Positions 23,531-38,500 of a DNA stretch of 64,000 nucleotides are shown piece after piece. The notes beneath the pieces were generated by a model. It saw nothing but the letters and a program-made list of their open reading frames with translations. It searched no databases and was not told the DNA's origin. Every line of letters begins with the position of its first letter. The stretch's first letter is position 1. The stretch comes from Ceriagrion tenellum (lineage: Eukaryota; Arthropoda; Insecta; Odonata; Coenagrionidae): the NCBI GenBank assembly GCA_963169105.1, contig OY720634.1:115356430-115420429 (forward strand), in the 5' to 3' direction. Made by a program: the position numbers and the translations under genes.

Positions 23531-26500
23531 CTGCCAAAGAGGGAATATTGTTAGCATTCACAGCATCCCAACATATGAGAACAGAAATTACTACCATAGA
23601 AGTCTCTACAGATGATTACAAAATGAAGTCATACAAAATTTCCATTTAGAAATCAACAAAAAAGAATACTTACTTTCATGACAAAAGGATTCCCTTAAGT
23701 TGAAGACAAATAAATATTAGGGATGTATTTTCAATATACAAGATCAATGAGCCTACATACCTGACTAGATTGTATGATACCTGAATATCATTAATCACTG
23801 TACCATCTTTTGAAAAATTGATCTGCTGCATTTGTTTTACTTTTTTTTAAAGTGCAAAGATCACGCGAAAAAATCCAGAAGTATAATTTTGAAAAAAAAA
23901 AAAAAGATGGGGAGGTAAGGAAGTCAAAAATGATTTCATTAATTTTAAATTAACCTGAGAAGAGCCTCAATGATTTCATACAGTACTCTTACTTGCAGCC
24001 CTGGGATTAAGGAGGACTATACCCCACCACCACTATGGCTTACACAACATTTAACATCATTACCTTACACCACAGGTGAACTGCAGAATCCAGTTATCAA
24101 CAAGTAGCAGTTTAAAAAAATGGAAGTCACAATAATAGAAACATGACATAGTAAGAGAAAGGAACACACTGAAGTTATGGCTTAACATGTGAGTGTGAGA
24201 AGATTCTAGTAGGAGCATGTTTTGTAGGCCTCAACAACAAGAAAGCATGGTACAAAAAACAAGAATGTACAAAAGTGAAAAAAGATATGGCTATGACATT
24301 GCAGAAAAATTGACATCACAGCTGGTTTTCTCAGTCAGACATTGAGGTTTTTAAATCTTACCCGCCCAAAAAATAATTGGCTTGAAATAAATGCATCATA
24401 ATGCATATATAATTAGTGATACGATACCCTCTCTATAAGGAAAGATACTAAAAACTGTTTATATGAGTTGCAAAATTAAATATATCTTAAGCACACTGTT
24501 CACACATAACCCTCAATTAAAAAGACATTTCACAATACAACAAAAGTAACTAAGTAGCTTACGCTGACATTGGCCTTATTACACTTATGTACAGTAAAAC
24601 ATTCCATTTAAGCTGAGCAACTAGTATTCAGCAACTTAAGGATAGCATTAAGATGGGGTCATTAGATAAAATTTTCCATATGATAAACATAACTTAGGAC
24701 TCAAAATCTTAGTTCAAATCAAAGGCACTAAGTGAAGGAATTGAAAAATAAAATTTGAAATTCATGGGATGACATGCTATTACTTTGACTTTATGACTTC
24801 ATTCACAAAATGCCTAAAAGTTGATCAAAGTTATGACAAAATATATGCAGGCATCCCAAATTTTGTCAGAATTTCCAAAGGGGGGTGTCCTTGAGTGATC
24901 TGAGACTTCTTATGGGGTACATAAGCACCTATGTCCCTATGCCTAAACCAAATTTAGCCATGTACAAGAGATGTTTTTTGTATTATGTATATCTAAGTCA
25001 TATAACAAACTGCTAAATAGTAATGTGACAAACTACTTGTCTCAATAAAAATTTAAGAATGATTTACCAATGGTTATTATCTACTGATAATATTGAAATG
25101 GTATTCTAGATTTGCACATTCATAAGAATATTATGATGAAAATTGATCCTTATGTTCTATTAGCCATGAAATTGATATTAATTCATGCACTGTACTCATC
25201 TTGTTTGACAAAATCTATGATTTTTTAAAATAATGTGTTCCTTCTACAGCAAGTGCTTAGCTGAATTTAGCATAACACTAACCAATTTTTGTATAGGCTA
25301 ACTAACTTCCTTGTTTTTAACAGAAAACATAGTTCTTGTTGAAGGGAAGAAAAAATATCATTATCAAATGACAAAGTAATATAGATAATAAGTTGAGGAC
25401 CATCAAGGGGGTAAGTTAAATGATTCTATCTCATACATGATCTATGTAATACGTCCCACTGAAGAAAAACAAAAAAATACTGCTGATCAACAGCAGTTTG
25501 AGATGAACACTAATTGGGATTTTTTTCTGAAACAACTATAGCATAAAAGTAAAAGGTAAATCCAACTGCATTAGGCTGGACGTTGTACATATCCAGCATG
25601 AATAAAACACACATAGTGATCCTCCATAGATTAATTTAAATGGCACGTTACATTAAATCACCCTGTGGCATTTTTAATGTGATGTTCTTCCCTTAGGGTC
25701 ATAAAGCCTGAGACTGAAGCATCATTTGGGCTCCTTGAATCTCATTTTAAGTGCTCGGCCAGTCATGGCCATGTACACCACAGAGCATCCTGGAGTCATG
25801 CACTCCTAACTTCTACATGCCAGACCATTCGAGCATTTCCTTTTTGTCTCACTCATTACCAAGGAGCTTGAGAAGATTCCATTGCATAAAGTGGGCACTT
25901 GTGAGATGGGAGAAAAGGGGAGGGAGGAAGTAAGCTGGCCAGTCTATAGGATATGCCATCTATGAATGGTAGCTAGTACCATATCAGGGGGTCCGAGACT
26001 TTAGTGCCCAAAAGGTTTTTTTATTAATTTCAATTTCCTTTGTAGTATTCCATTTTCCAATATAGGTCTGTAGCCATTTCTAGCAGCTGTTATTTTCATT
26101 CTTGTCATCTCAGAGTTGACATTCACCTTGTTGAGAGGTATAAAAAACATTTGATGGGACTAATTAATGGAAAGCAGCATAATTATGTGAGTGATAGTGA
26201 GCAGAGTTGAATAGGGTGGTGTGGCCAGTATAGAATGGTTAATGATAATCAGCAACTTTGTATTTTCCTCCACTTATTCAAATACTTCAACCCAAAAAAT
26301 TAAGTTTTTCAAATATAAATATTTTGGAGAGAGAGAGTAGATCTAATAATTTTTTAGATCTAAGTATGTCAAAAAGAGGAAGAAAACAAATTCACCTCAT
26401 GTCATAAACCATTCTATACTGACCACCCCTCTCTCCCAAACTATCTGCAACCCTCCATTCAGTGACGTTAAATACTTCCACCTCACCTCCACCAGTGCCC

Positions 26501-29500
26501 AGTCATCGGCAGAGCAGTGGCTATTTTAAATCACCCAGCCTCCCTCCCCTAACAATCACCATGCTGTGCAAAACACGCAGTGTCCCTCCCGTCTCTTCCC
26601 CTTCCCAACACATCTGGAGCTATTTATCTACGGCCCTAATTAAAGAAGGTATCACATGAATATGCCGCAGTTTGGTAGAGGTGGCCTGCCATTTAAATAA
26701 ATCTGCAGAAGATAACCTAGTGTATTTATTCAGAAATAAAAAGGATTTCTTCAAAATTTCTGAACTATTAAAAAAAAACTTCCAAGGAGAGAATATCTAA
26801 AAATTGGTCACGCACATACAGCAAGATGATAAAAGAATACAGGAAACCACTCAGCCATTACATCATCACCTGAACACTCTATGTAGAGTAAATATCCAAA
26901 AGGTGTTTATTTCTAAAAAGTGAAGATAAAATTTAAGACTATATCTAGATAAGGACAATGTAAAGCCTAAGTTTTCTCTTACCTGAATTCTAGGGCAGTC
27001 TTTCATGTGTTGTTCCTGAGGAATCGTGTTGGTTACAACCACAGCCTCAAAGCAAGCATTATTGATACGAGAGATAGCAGGTCCTGAGAAAATTCCATGG
27101 GTCAAAATGGCATAAACTTTGGTAGCTCCAGCTTCTAACAGCCTGTAAATTTAGAAAAAATTATATTAGAATGCTGTCCTAGCACACAAGCATTTAAATG
27201 AAGATCATGTATTAAAATTAGAAAATTCTTTACTTCTCTGCGGCATGACAAATTGTACCACAAGTATCTGCCATGTCATCAACAAGGATAGCAATTCTAT
27301 CCTTCACATCACCAACTAGCACCATTGCTGCCACTTCGTTAGCCTTTTTCCTTTCTTTGTGGATGAGGGCAAACTCAACATTTAAGCGATCAGCGATTGA
27401 TGTGACCCTGAAATTGAGAGAGAATTAAAAATGTGCTTCCACAACCATGGACAGAGTAGAATTGAACCAACCAAAACCATTTACGGGTTACAGAGGCGAT
27501 CAAAGCATATTTCAATCCTGTCTTATGGCAGGTTATTCATCAGACTTATAAAATAATAGTTCCATCAAACACTTCTTTGATGGGACTATTCTAAGCTATG
27601 TATTGAAAAAAAGAAAGAATTTTTAAACCAAGAATCTATCTTTTTATAACCAAGAATGGACACAATTTTAGACATCAACATTTTAGATACTTCTGTGCTG
27701 TTAAGAAATTCATAACCAATGTTACTATGAGAAACAAGCCTTAAGTCATTCCTTAGCACCCCTAATTTCTATTGTCTAAATCATGGCATGAAGAACACAA
27801 ATAATACCTTGAAAGTTTGAGCTGCCTCTGGATTAAATTAAAGGGACAAAAAGTTGAAACTTTTGCAAAATTAATAAAAAATTTCACAGGCTCTCAAGCA
27901 CCTTATTACCTATGTATCAGCTCATTGGTCTATCACTAAAATACAACCATAAGCATTACTACTTTTCAATGGCTACATGTAAATAAATGATATTTTATGT
28001 CTCTAAATACCTTATTATGATCAGCAGCACTAAACTAACACAATTGAATTAGTTAGAGACCAGTTGATATCCTCAGCCTAACAATCTACATAGAGTAAAC
28101 ATTTAAAAGAATTTAATTTCTACAGAGTGAAGATTAAAGCCAAACCAATTAAGGGTTTGAATTGATGTTTATATTCACTACAATGAAATTAGACCAATCA
28201 CTACTATTCTAATATAATTAAAAATTCAATTTAAAAAAATTAGGAACCTTTTTGCTCCTCCTGCATCAGGAGAGACTATGATTGAATTCCGCCATTCTGG
28301 AATATTCTCCCTTATCCACTTCAACACAGCAGGCTCTGCATAGAGATTGTCCACGGGGATGTCAAAGAATCCTTGGATCTGAGAGGCATGCAGGTCCATT
28401 GTGATGATGTGGTCCGCGCCAGCCACTGACAGCATGTTGGCCACCAGCTTTGCTGAGATGGGAGCCCGACTCTAAGGAGGCCGCCACCAGGATGTCGACC
28501 AATGGGATTGGGGTGGAGGTGGGGAGCAAGGAAGTCATTGTTGAGGGTGAAAGGTCAGAAAGGTGATGTAGGAAATGTGGAGGTGTTGATGGGTTGCGGG
28601 CAATTGGGGCATGGATGGCGGGGACAGGAAGAACAGAAGATGGTCTATTTGCAAATGGCAAGAGATGCCTAATAGCATAATGGGAGGATGACCTCTGCTT
28701 TTTTTTCTTTTGAAGGGACACGCAAGCAAACTGTACAAATAACATTTCCAATGAATGGAGACAGTTAAAGTCATAGGTCTTGGAATGTTAATATCCTTTT
28801 TTTAGTAGAAGAGTACTTCTGGGAGATTCCCACCAAAACTAAATACCCTCTGCGTGACCACATTACCAAGAGCCTAATTTTGGCAGCAAGAAATAAATGG
28901 TGCAAAAGGGATGCTAACATGAAGAACCTCTCATTTTAATATCCAACAGATGTGCAGAGAAACTAACTTAAAGATACCATGCAATGCAAAGAAAGTTTTA
29001 CAACACACCACAAGATGCAAGTGTTACCTGATGTTCAAATGAACGTCACCATAGCATACAGAAGCACTCCAACTCTAAAGTGTCACATCAAAGTAAAATA
29101 ATAATGAAATGTTCATGCTAACACAGATGAACACCCAGATATTTAAGGCACATTTCTATGTTAAGTGACACATCCACCAATTACCTCACACACAAATACA
29201 TCCAATGAAAATAAGCATTAAGCAAGAAAGAGAAAACTCTGTGAGCATATTAGTTTTTCATTTCATATTATGTAAAATGTATCGCAGAGAACATCCTCAG
29301 CATTATGACGGACTGGAGAAATTTGCTCATTTTCAATCATAAAAAACTACCACCAAAAAGTCTGCTCAAACCATACACTACAAAAATTAGATACTAATAT
29401 TCATACTTCAAGTGTAACATCTATAGGAATGCTGAAAAGTAGTAGTCAATAATTCTAATGTCACACAACAGACAAATTCACATGCTCAACACGGGAGGAA

Positions 29501-32500
29501 AAATTTACCAATGACATAGGAGTTATCTTGAGTCATGAAAGCAACCTCATCCTCCAATTCTATCAATACACAATGGCAATTTCAACAGAGAGACTATCAG
29601 GGTTTAACAGCCCTTAGCAACTACAGGAAACAGTAATTGCACATAGTCCTCAATTTGGATACAGATAAGTTCCAGGAATGACTATGTGAGTAAATGCCTC
29701 AAAATTTTTCTATACACTTACTTTGCCCACAGACAAAAAATTAAGTTCTTCAAGAAGGAGTAGTATGACCACAAATATTACATACATTCCTAAATGAATG
29801 ACAAGCTGAATGGAGGTAATATCCCACTCATAAAGGAGATCATTGTTATCACAATATTGGGTAAGCATTAAATGATAACAGGTTGTGATACCACCACTAA
29901 AAGAATGTAGCAAACTTAAATGCCAAAGGCAAAAAGTGAAACCTTGAATCATGAAAACACAGAAGGATAATGATTTATTTTATGCCACATAAGTTTGGAG
30001 GACAGGCTGCTAGTAGGAGTTTATAAACTTTGAAGCTCTGAATTAGTCAAAGAAATACAGTCCCCTCTCCACCAACAACATATTTTTTCCCAGTCTTGAC
30101 TTAGTACTCAACAGAACTGGAAGTAACTGAACTTTCCTTTCTCAAGTTCCAAGAAATTTCTCCGGCAGTTTATCATAAAAAACAGATAGAAAAAAATTAT
30201 TAAAGGATCAGTATGCAAGGGGCTAACTCCACTACTACGAATCATCCAACTTATCAAAATACCAGGGTTCTCCTTAAAGACAGGAAAAAAAATACAACAG
30301 GGAAGCCTTCAATAATAATGGCATATATTTGCAATTTTCCTTCAGCAAGGGCAACCAATACAGCAGTGTCTTTGGATACACATAAAATAATCCCAGTGCT
30401 GGACCTTCAAGACATGCAAAATCACTCATCACAGAGGCTGCTGCAGCTAAATCAATTATTGAAGAGTAGAGATGACTCAATGCACCAATACCTAGCATCA
30501 TAAATAATGTTTTGACCAAAGATCACTTAAGAAATATAGAGCAAGTGCATTATTCCTGGGCAAAAATATGAAGTATTTCTAGTTGGATCAACTAATTGAA
30601 TTAACACAGGTTTTCAACCAGAAGGGAATGTCCAGGAGATAGAAAGATATGACACTTTCCGGGCATATGACGGCAGTGAAGACTGTTCAGGTTCCCCATC
30701 ATGTAGAACTCTCTACCTCTGAGGTAACATTAGGGCATGATGACAATGCCCTGATGATGAGAAACGGATCATTCATAGCATGGTTGACAGAGATGAAGAG
30801 TTATAACCAGTAGAAAATCTGAATTGTCATCTCTCCTCTAGGGATAAATTTTGGGTGTAACAGAGAAATGAAATTTTCAGAAAAATTTGTTATAGTTTAC
30901 TTAGCATAGTTGAACAGAATACTGAGAGCCATATGCGTGCCTTAATCATGCACATAATTTTGTGCATATATTAATTCATTACCTAGTGAAGGGGGGATGT
31001 AATTATACACATATGCAATGGGAAGAATTGAGTGCATAAAGTTGAAAACCACGGTATTACAACATCCAATCTAAGTCCATTCGTATTATCAGCATGGCAT
31101 CTGTCAAATTACAATAACTCTTATCAACTTATAGCTAATAAGACTGATTTCAGGGTGCGTTGGGTCCAAGTCAGTATACAAAATTACAAAAGATACTTCT
31201 ATAATTGTTGGGTGATCTTTTTAGAAGGAAATATGCAAATATACATGATTATTAATAAAACACCATTTAGCTGCATTATCTTTACTTTTATGGAGGGTTA
31301 GAGAAAATTCTGCATACAAGTATCGCTAATCACTTAGAGTAGCCTTAAGTATTACCATATCATTAGTGCCTACAAATTCTGAAAATTACAAGGCTCAACC
31401 CTCATTGTCGAAGTGCTGCAGGAAATGCTTCTGTCGAGACCAGACTCCTGGATAGTACACAAAATTTCATTGAACTTTACCTTTATGTAATTTTGCTCGA
31501 ATAAAGTTCTCACATAGATTAGAAAACTTTTAATAAAATAAATAAAAAATAGAGCAGGTGAGTTACGATTAGGTCCTGATCAATTGATGAAAATAATGAA
31601 CATGGCCATCAAAAGAAAATGCAATAGAGAGAGCATCATTCTGAGTTTGTCTAAGCTCCGCACACGTTTAAATCAGCATTCATGAGGTTTCAGTGCACTT
31701 TAAATAGGGTTTTAAGACTTCTGACTAATATGCTCCTAGTTTTACAACGCATGTGATACTATGTAGCATCTACATGGGATCCTGACAAGAGGGAGTTTTA
31801 CTAGTGGATTCTCTTTTTTTAAGGTAGGAAATTTTGCTGTACATGAACAAAACTAAGCAATGAACAATGCATAATTCAGTAAAATTTTTGATACCTGTTG
31901 AAATACTATACAAAAATAGGCACAGTTTAATCATAAAAAAAAAGAAACAAAAAATAAAATATATGACAGAGAAAGATTAAGAGCAATAAATCGAATATTA
32001 AAGGAGATCCTCATATCACTACAAAATGATTCAATTAACAGTCCTTAGCTCCTAACAAAAATAATTTTAAGCATGTTTGCTTCATAAGCTTTGGGATTAC
32101 TCTGGTGAACCAACTCGGAAGAATAGAAACTTCTATGATTAGTGATTCATTAATAAAACTATGTTTCTCTAAACCTGCCAGAGCCTGCTGGTATGATCAG
32201 CTGATATACTTTTGGTCACTGATAAAGTTTTATATCATCGCTTCAATCCTCTGCCTTCGCATATGTTGGACATAACATTTAAGTTCGTAAGAATATTCAA
32301 CCAATAATTATGATGAAGATCCAAGCATTTAAGAGTCAAAAAACCTGGTAATAAGCAATACCAAATAAGCTAAAGGCCTGGCAATGAGTGGGCGGCATCA
32401 AGTAGAGCAAGCTAAAAATACTAGCACCTCCACTAACTTAGATGACTTCAAACTGCAACACATCCAACTAAACTGTATAATTCATTTAAAATTTATGCAC

Positions 32501-35500
32501 CAATATTTAATATTAAATGAAACTATCCCAAAATACATGTTAATTCAACTAATTTCCAATAAATGAAAGAAATATTCTAACGAAGTGCTAAGTGTAGCAT
32601 CAAAATCTTTTAAAACAAAGAATACGGGATAGATTTAAAAATTTCCCATTTTGTATATCTGGGTGTATTCCTAACACTGTCAGACTATATATAGGTACTA
32701 CTTGATTACAGTTTTCTGGATTATGGGAGCTCGAAGGTACCTTTTTCCAGAACACTATTGAGAAACATTTTTACTATACAAATTTTATGCTTTTCCGGCA
32801 AATAATTTGAAGAACCACCTAACAGACTTAGACTTTACATTGAATTTTACAAAACTATAACGAATAGCTCAGTAATGATAGCATAATTAGCATGCAAGGC
32901 AGTTGTCATTGCATGTCCTTATTGATGAAAATTCTAGCAACTTAGAAGAGAAGAGACCTTAAAACAACATAACTGTACCAATTTGAAATATTTCAAGGCA
33001 ACACTGGCACTTCAGCACGAAGAACATTATTCTCACTTAAATCAGAAAAAAATATGAAATCTGTAGTATTTATTAAAGAAAGTGATTGCCAAGAGGACAG
33101 ATAAGAGTCATAAAGACAGTCAAGCGTAAGAGTTTAAAGGCAGCTTAACATTTGTACGACAATCTCGTGATCACTTGAACCATCAGCAAGTGAAATTAAT
33201 TACAGGTTAATGCATTAGAGACAAATATGCATTTGCTAAATAAGCATAATTAATTGCACTATCAGAAGAAAGCACACGTTGGAGATAAATTACATGCCAT
33301 ATCACAAATGTAGTGTTATATATATGTACAATTAAAGTTTAGTACATAAGCAAAAACATGAGGTCATAGAATACAAAATTCTTCACCTTGGAGGCACATG
33401 TCATGGTATTTGAGGTTGCCAGGTGTCTAGATTAAAAAAATTGTAACAAAGGTCTGTGCTTATTAGGCAAAAAATCAATTATCGATTAGGCTAAGAAGTA
33501 TAACTCTGCCACACTATTCATTAGATTCCAGGCAATGTAAAAAGTCTCAATTACAGTCACCAACCACAGATTTGTGGCACTTGTTTAGGAGAAGCTCAAG
33601 GCCATGCTAGAACGAATGAGTGGGCATTGAAACCAAAGGATTCCCTTGGGGCCTTTTGGAGAAACCTTCAGTCACTTTGCACTAATACCCTAGCATGCTT
33701 TACTCTCTCTGACACAGAGCGATGAAGGCTAGTACCACCACGTTCCACAACATAAATACAATCTGCCCCAAAAACCATAATGTCACACCTTCTTCTGTCA
33801 AACTCTTCTTGATCCGTCATGTAACATTGGTACACACAGGTACAGTGCAGTCTGAAAACTATAGGCTCCTTTGATAAGGGCATTAGATATGGCAAGGCAA
33901 CACTGCAGATTTCAAATAACTCTCTAAACTTAGGCCTAAGGCAGGTCCTGAGCTCACTCATAAACAAGTATGAATATGAATACTCAATAGTTTAGACAGA
34001 ATATTTTATAATTAATTGAAATATTTTCACCACTTGTGAGGGCATCTATAGCAGATACTAATGATGGGTCATGAAACATCATTAAGTCATATAATCTAAA
34101 AATCACTCCTTAGTGTTTTGATGTCACCACGTGACAACAATGCCTCTCAGCTCAACATGCATTTCATCAGCATGGATGAAGTCCTAATATTTCCTAGAAT
34201 TCCTGGGATAAATTTATTTTTGCCATATTAAAAAAACTGGCCGATACGTACGTAGATAGTACGACAACCTTCTGAATAACATCATTCCATGAGTTTGCAT
34301 TTTCTAAGCCATTAAGAATCTGGTAGTCTGTAGCCACAAGATTCTTGATGAAATTTTGGTACCACCAATTGAGAATACTCTGCACATTCAAAATACACAA
34401 ACATTCCGTTGAAACGTGCAAATAGTTTGCAAACAACTGGTTTCGCTGAGCATTTATATATGGGATTCAGATAAAAATAGTTGATTCAAGTTATGAAAGC
34501 CACAATGACATTCCTATACATAATGATCAGCACACGCACACCCAAAATAACGATGAAAATTAGCTACTTCACCCAGGTCCTCTCCTCCTCCCTTGACTCT
34601 AGACCATTTTACTTATGGCCTCCATAAAATAGTCCACATTATCATAAGCAATATGAGTAAGAGTGAATGGGATGAGATGAATAAATAAAAGAATGCCAAT
34701 TAAAATAACTCCTATCCCTTCTCGTCACTTTCGGTAGACAGGAAAGCACGATAAGGCCAACCAATGAGAACGTGAATTGCTTGCTGAAAAATCAAAGAAA
34801 AATACAGGCGCAAAAAATTGATTACACCAAATTACCATAAAGTCACCAAACAGCAAAATGGTGGCTACACTAAGATGATTGCAGAACTAGTTAACCCACT
34901 AGTCTATAACTCAGTCATTCTATGGCAACAAATCAGAACATGTTTTCATCAGTGTTACCAAAAACTAACAACTCAGTACCCCCAAAGGATTGAAAAACAT
35001 AATTGAGGAAATAAATAAAATAGCCCAAACAAGGGCACACTAAATGAATATTATTGGTCACACAAATGCTGTGGATAGTTTCTTAAGAAAGTTGATTTCA
35101 AGCTAAGCACACACATCTTTTACTGAAGGCTGCATGCCTCTCACAAAACCACAGGCTTTGAAAAGCAAACTAATCAGTCCAAAAACAACACTCCCAAACA
35201 ACAGCCAGATTGGTAAAGTTATTTTGGAAAAAAGTATCATTCCTGAGTATGATACCCCAATATTAATCTGGTTACTCTACATTAGGTTAATAATCAAACT
35301 CTCTTCTGCCATCCCTTCCCAACACATTTGTGGTACTCACGGCCCCCCCTAGATCGGGAAGCATATCCTGAAAGAATAGGGTGGAGAAGAGAGTGATTAC
35401 TGCCGAACAAATAGGACTCAAGTGAAATCTCAACTCAAATGAACGACTGCCTACAAACCTGAGGTAGTCGCTCTAAAACAGAACAATTCTTTACCATCGA

Positions 35501-38500
35501 CCCCATAAAACTATGATTGTAAGTCAACAGTTTCAACCCAATGTAACTGTACATCCCCATAATGTTTGAAATATGACCATTAAACCAGGCAGCAGCCAGC
35601 ACCAATTACTCAAATGCTATAAAAACAGGAAAGAAAACAAAGAGTGAGGAAAATGTATATCTGAAGAAAATTGAGCATATTAAAGAGGCACACGATCATG
35701 AGAAACAAAACAATAACCTCTTCTCCCTTGATAAAATGTGTGTGTGCAACTGGAAAATGTGCCAACAGATGTCACGCATGCAACTTAAGACTCACTTTAC
35801 ATTGAACTGCATTACACCAGATCGTCACAGATCTACCGAAAATAATCATTAGTAAGATATTCAGCAGTTATTAATAGAAAGCTTCACATATTAAGCAAAA
35901 TAAAAAAATGGAACCATAAAACATATATGACAAGATTGAAACCATTCAATGATCAATAATATTTATATTGGCTGACACTGATCAATTAAAAAAAACTATT
36001 TATCTACCAAATATATAAATTCTGCAATGGGTGGTATTTTATTATTTACCTAAAGGCATAATAAATAACTGGCTATAGGTAAGTGTACATGAATGAACCA
36101 TAGAAGGCCATTGGAAGGAAGTCTATAAATTCAAAAACACCCAATGAAAAATGACTAGTACACTGCCTCAGAAAAAAAGACTTGACTGAAAAGCATTTCC
36201 CCATGCACCATAGAACTAAAAGACTACCAACAAATGGAATAAGAAAGGAATAAATTAATGAAATGGAGCACATTTTTGCTTTAGACCAGCCATGCATCCC
36301 ATTCTTTCAAAAGGAGCATAAGATTGACATACTTTTTATCCCCATATGATTCCCTTTTTTCTCAAAGCAAATGAGAATTAGTTTTGTCAACTCAAATTAT
36401 GTAATGACAGCATTTAATGTATGAGACCTGCTCCGCTACTCAGTGCTAATGAAATTTCAAGAATACTTATCATACATTTATCATACTAGCACAGTTCACA
36501 AACTGTAAAACGCTTGTCTAAAAATCACATGAATAAAAATATGACCCATAAAGGCAAGTTACCATATAATGTCAACTACTCTTATCATAGGATGCCGAAC
36601 ACCAAAATATGAAAAACATGGATGGAATAAAAGACCAAATGCACTGTAGGATTTTCATCAGAGAAGTGCGTACTCCCTAAAGCTATCATCAGCCACTTAC
36701 ACCAGTACCTAGAGCCTCATCATAAAAATATAGAGGAGATAGAGAATTTTAAACAAAGCACACATAAGACATTGCAAATCTAAAAGATTAGGAAGCAATT
36801 AGGTAAGGGTAATAAAAAACCAACTAAAGCTATGAAGTTGAACACAATTATTAGCATAAAAAGCATCCATTAAGGACACTTTTATGGAGTGCACTGTATT
36901 AATCCACATACATACAAAGCGTGCCAAAAGTAGCATGCTGAAAGAGGAGGAAGATTATATTTAAAAATAAACAAAATCAATTCAACAAAAACTTGGCACA
37001 ATTATTCACTTAAGTAGCCATTCCAAAGAAGAAAATAGGTGGACTGCAATGAGGTTGAGCTTTGGATGCCCCAGACTCGACAGAATTAACAAGAAAAAGT
37101 TGGGAATATCAATAGACAGACTGGATTCCAGAGAAGCTTTAAAAGCAAGCAAGAAATAAGTACATTGTAAAGCAAAGGTATACATAATATATTGTATAAT
37201 GGCCAATTAAATCTATAATTAGTGCCGCAAGAGAAATATAATATATGTTGTTTGGACTCAGTTGGCAGAAAAAGTGTTCTGATATTATCATCATAGAGTA
37301 AATAAAGCATTCATGGAAAAAAGAAAAAGACAGTCAGCATGCAGAAGAGAAAGACATAAATTGATAAAGAGCAAACTCATCATGTATAGAGAACCCATGA
37401 AAGACAAGTAAAAAATAAGGTAGAGTCATCTACGCCAGCAATGAATCCAGATAGAATGAGAAACCCATATACTTACAGTAGCCTCAAAATAAAAAATGTG
37501 AGTTTTGATTCTGAGGAAGCTTACAATTATAACAAACTAATGAGCCCTAAATCTGATTCCCTTAATTTATAGCAACACCAAAGATAACACCTATCTCTGT
37601 CCAGTATAAAAGCCACAATTCACCACATAATGCAATAAAATTTAAAAAATAACACCAGGCCCATCATTTAACATTAATTACAGAAAGTCAAAATATTTCT
37701 GAATACACCTCAAACAGGGTACAAGGATTATAAATAAAGTGAAATTAGAAATAATCACCACTGTTTCCTAGAAAATTTAATGTAATTAGACATATGACCC
37801 TGATGTCTTCCTATTTATCTAAAATTAAGTCCAGTAAACAGATGGACCTAATCACCAGTCCTCTAGCTTAGCACCTGAGCGAGCCAATAAGAGTCTAACA
37901 AGAGCATTAAATACTGAAATTACTTGAATTGATATTACTTCAAGGCAGTTTCTCATATGGGGTCCCTTTATGATCCATAACATTCAAACACAAAAGAGCA
38001 TATACAAAAAAAATTTGCCCCAAAAATAACCTTCTGCAATAAACCTTACATCCTAAGGATGCCACACAGACAAATCTCACACTGCATAACTATTATTAGT
38101 CCAGGAATATTAGTTACACAACGAGTGGTTGATCCCACAGTCTGCAATGCAAAGCAGAATACATCCTCTGATAAAAATACATTCCCTTAAAAATATGTTT
38201 TGCTCATTGAAGAAATAAATCCCTAAGAATGTCTCAATAGTTAGCTCTCTTCTTTATTTCAGCAAAACCTAACAACCTGAACTTAGGATTTTCAGAGCAT
38301 GAGTAAATGAACATGCAGAGTGAACTGCAGCAAAAAAAATAGAAAAAATTAACACTAGATCCACCGCTTAGGGTGGCAGTAGTGGCAATAAGGATTACAC
38401 ATTTTTACACTGTGCATCATACACCTGAGGTTTAATAGCTTTATCTTGAAGAAAATGAAGCTCATTAACCGTCAGTATTCATTCAATAATAAATATTCAG

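Noticed and set aside
28362..28751. 129-codon minus frame overlapping PRPS exon 3 as an extended exon
   Set aside because: It is in a different frame from PRPS, and the PRPS frame meets a TAG in the acceptor. The open frame is a pyrimidine-rich intron tract.
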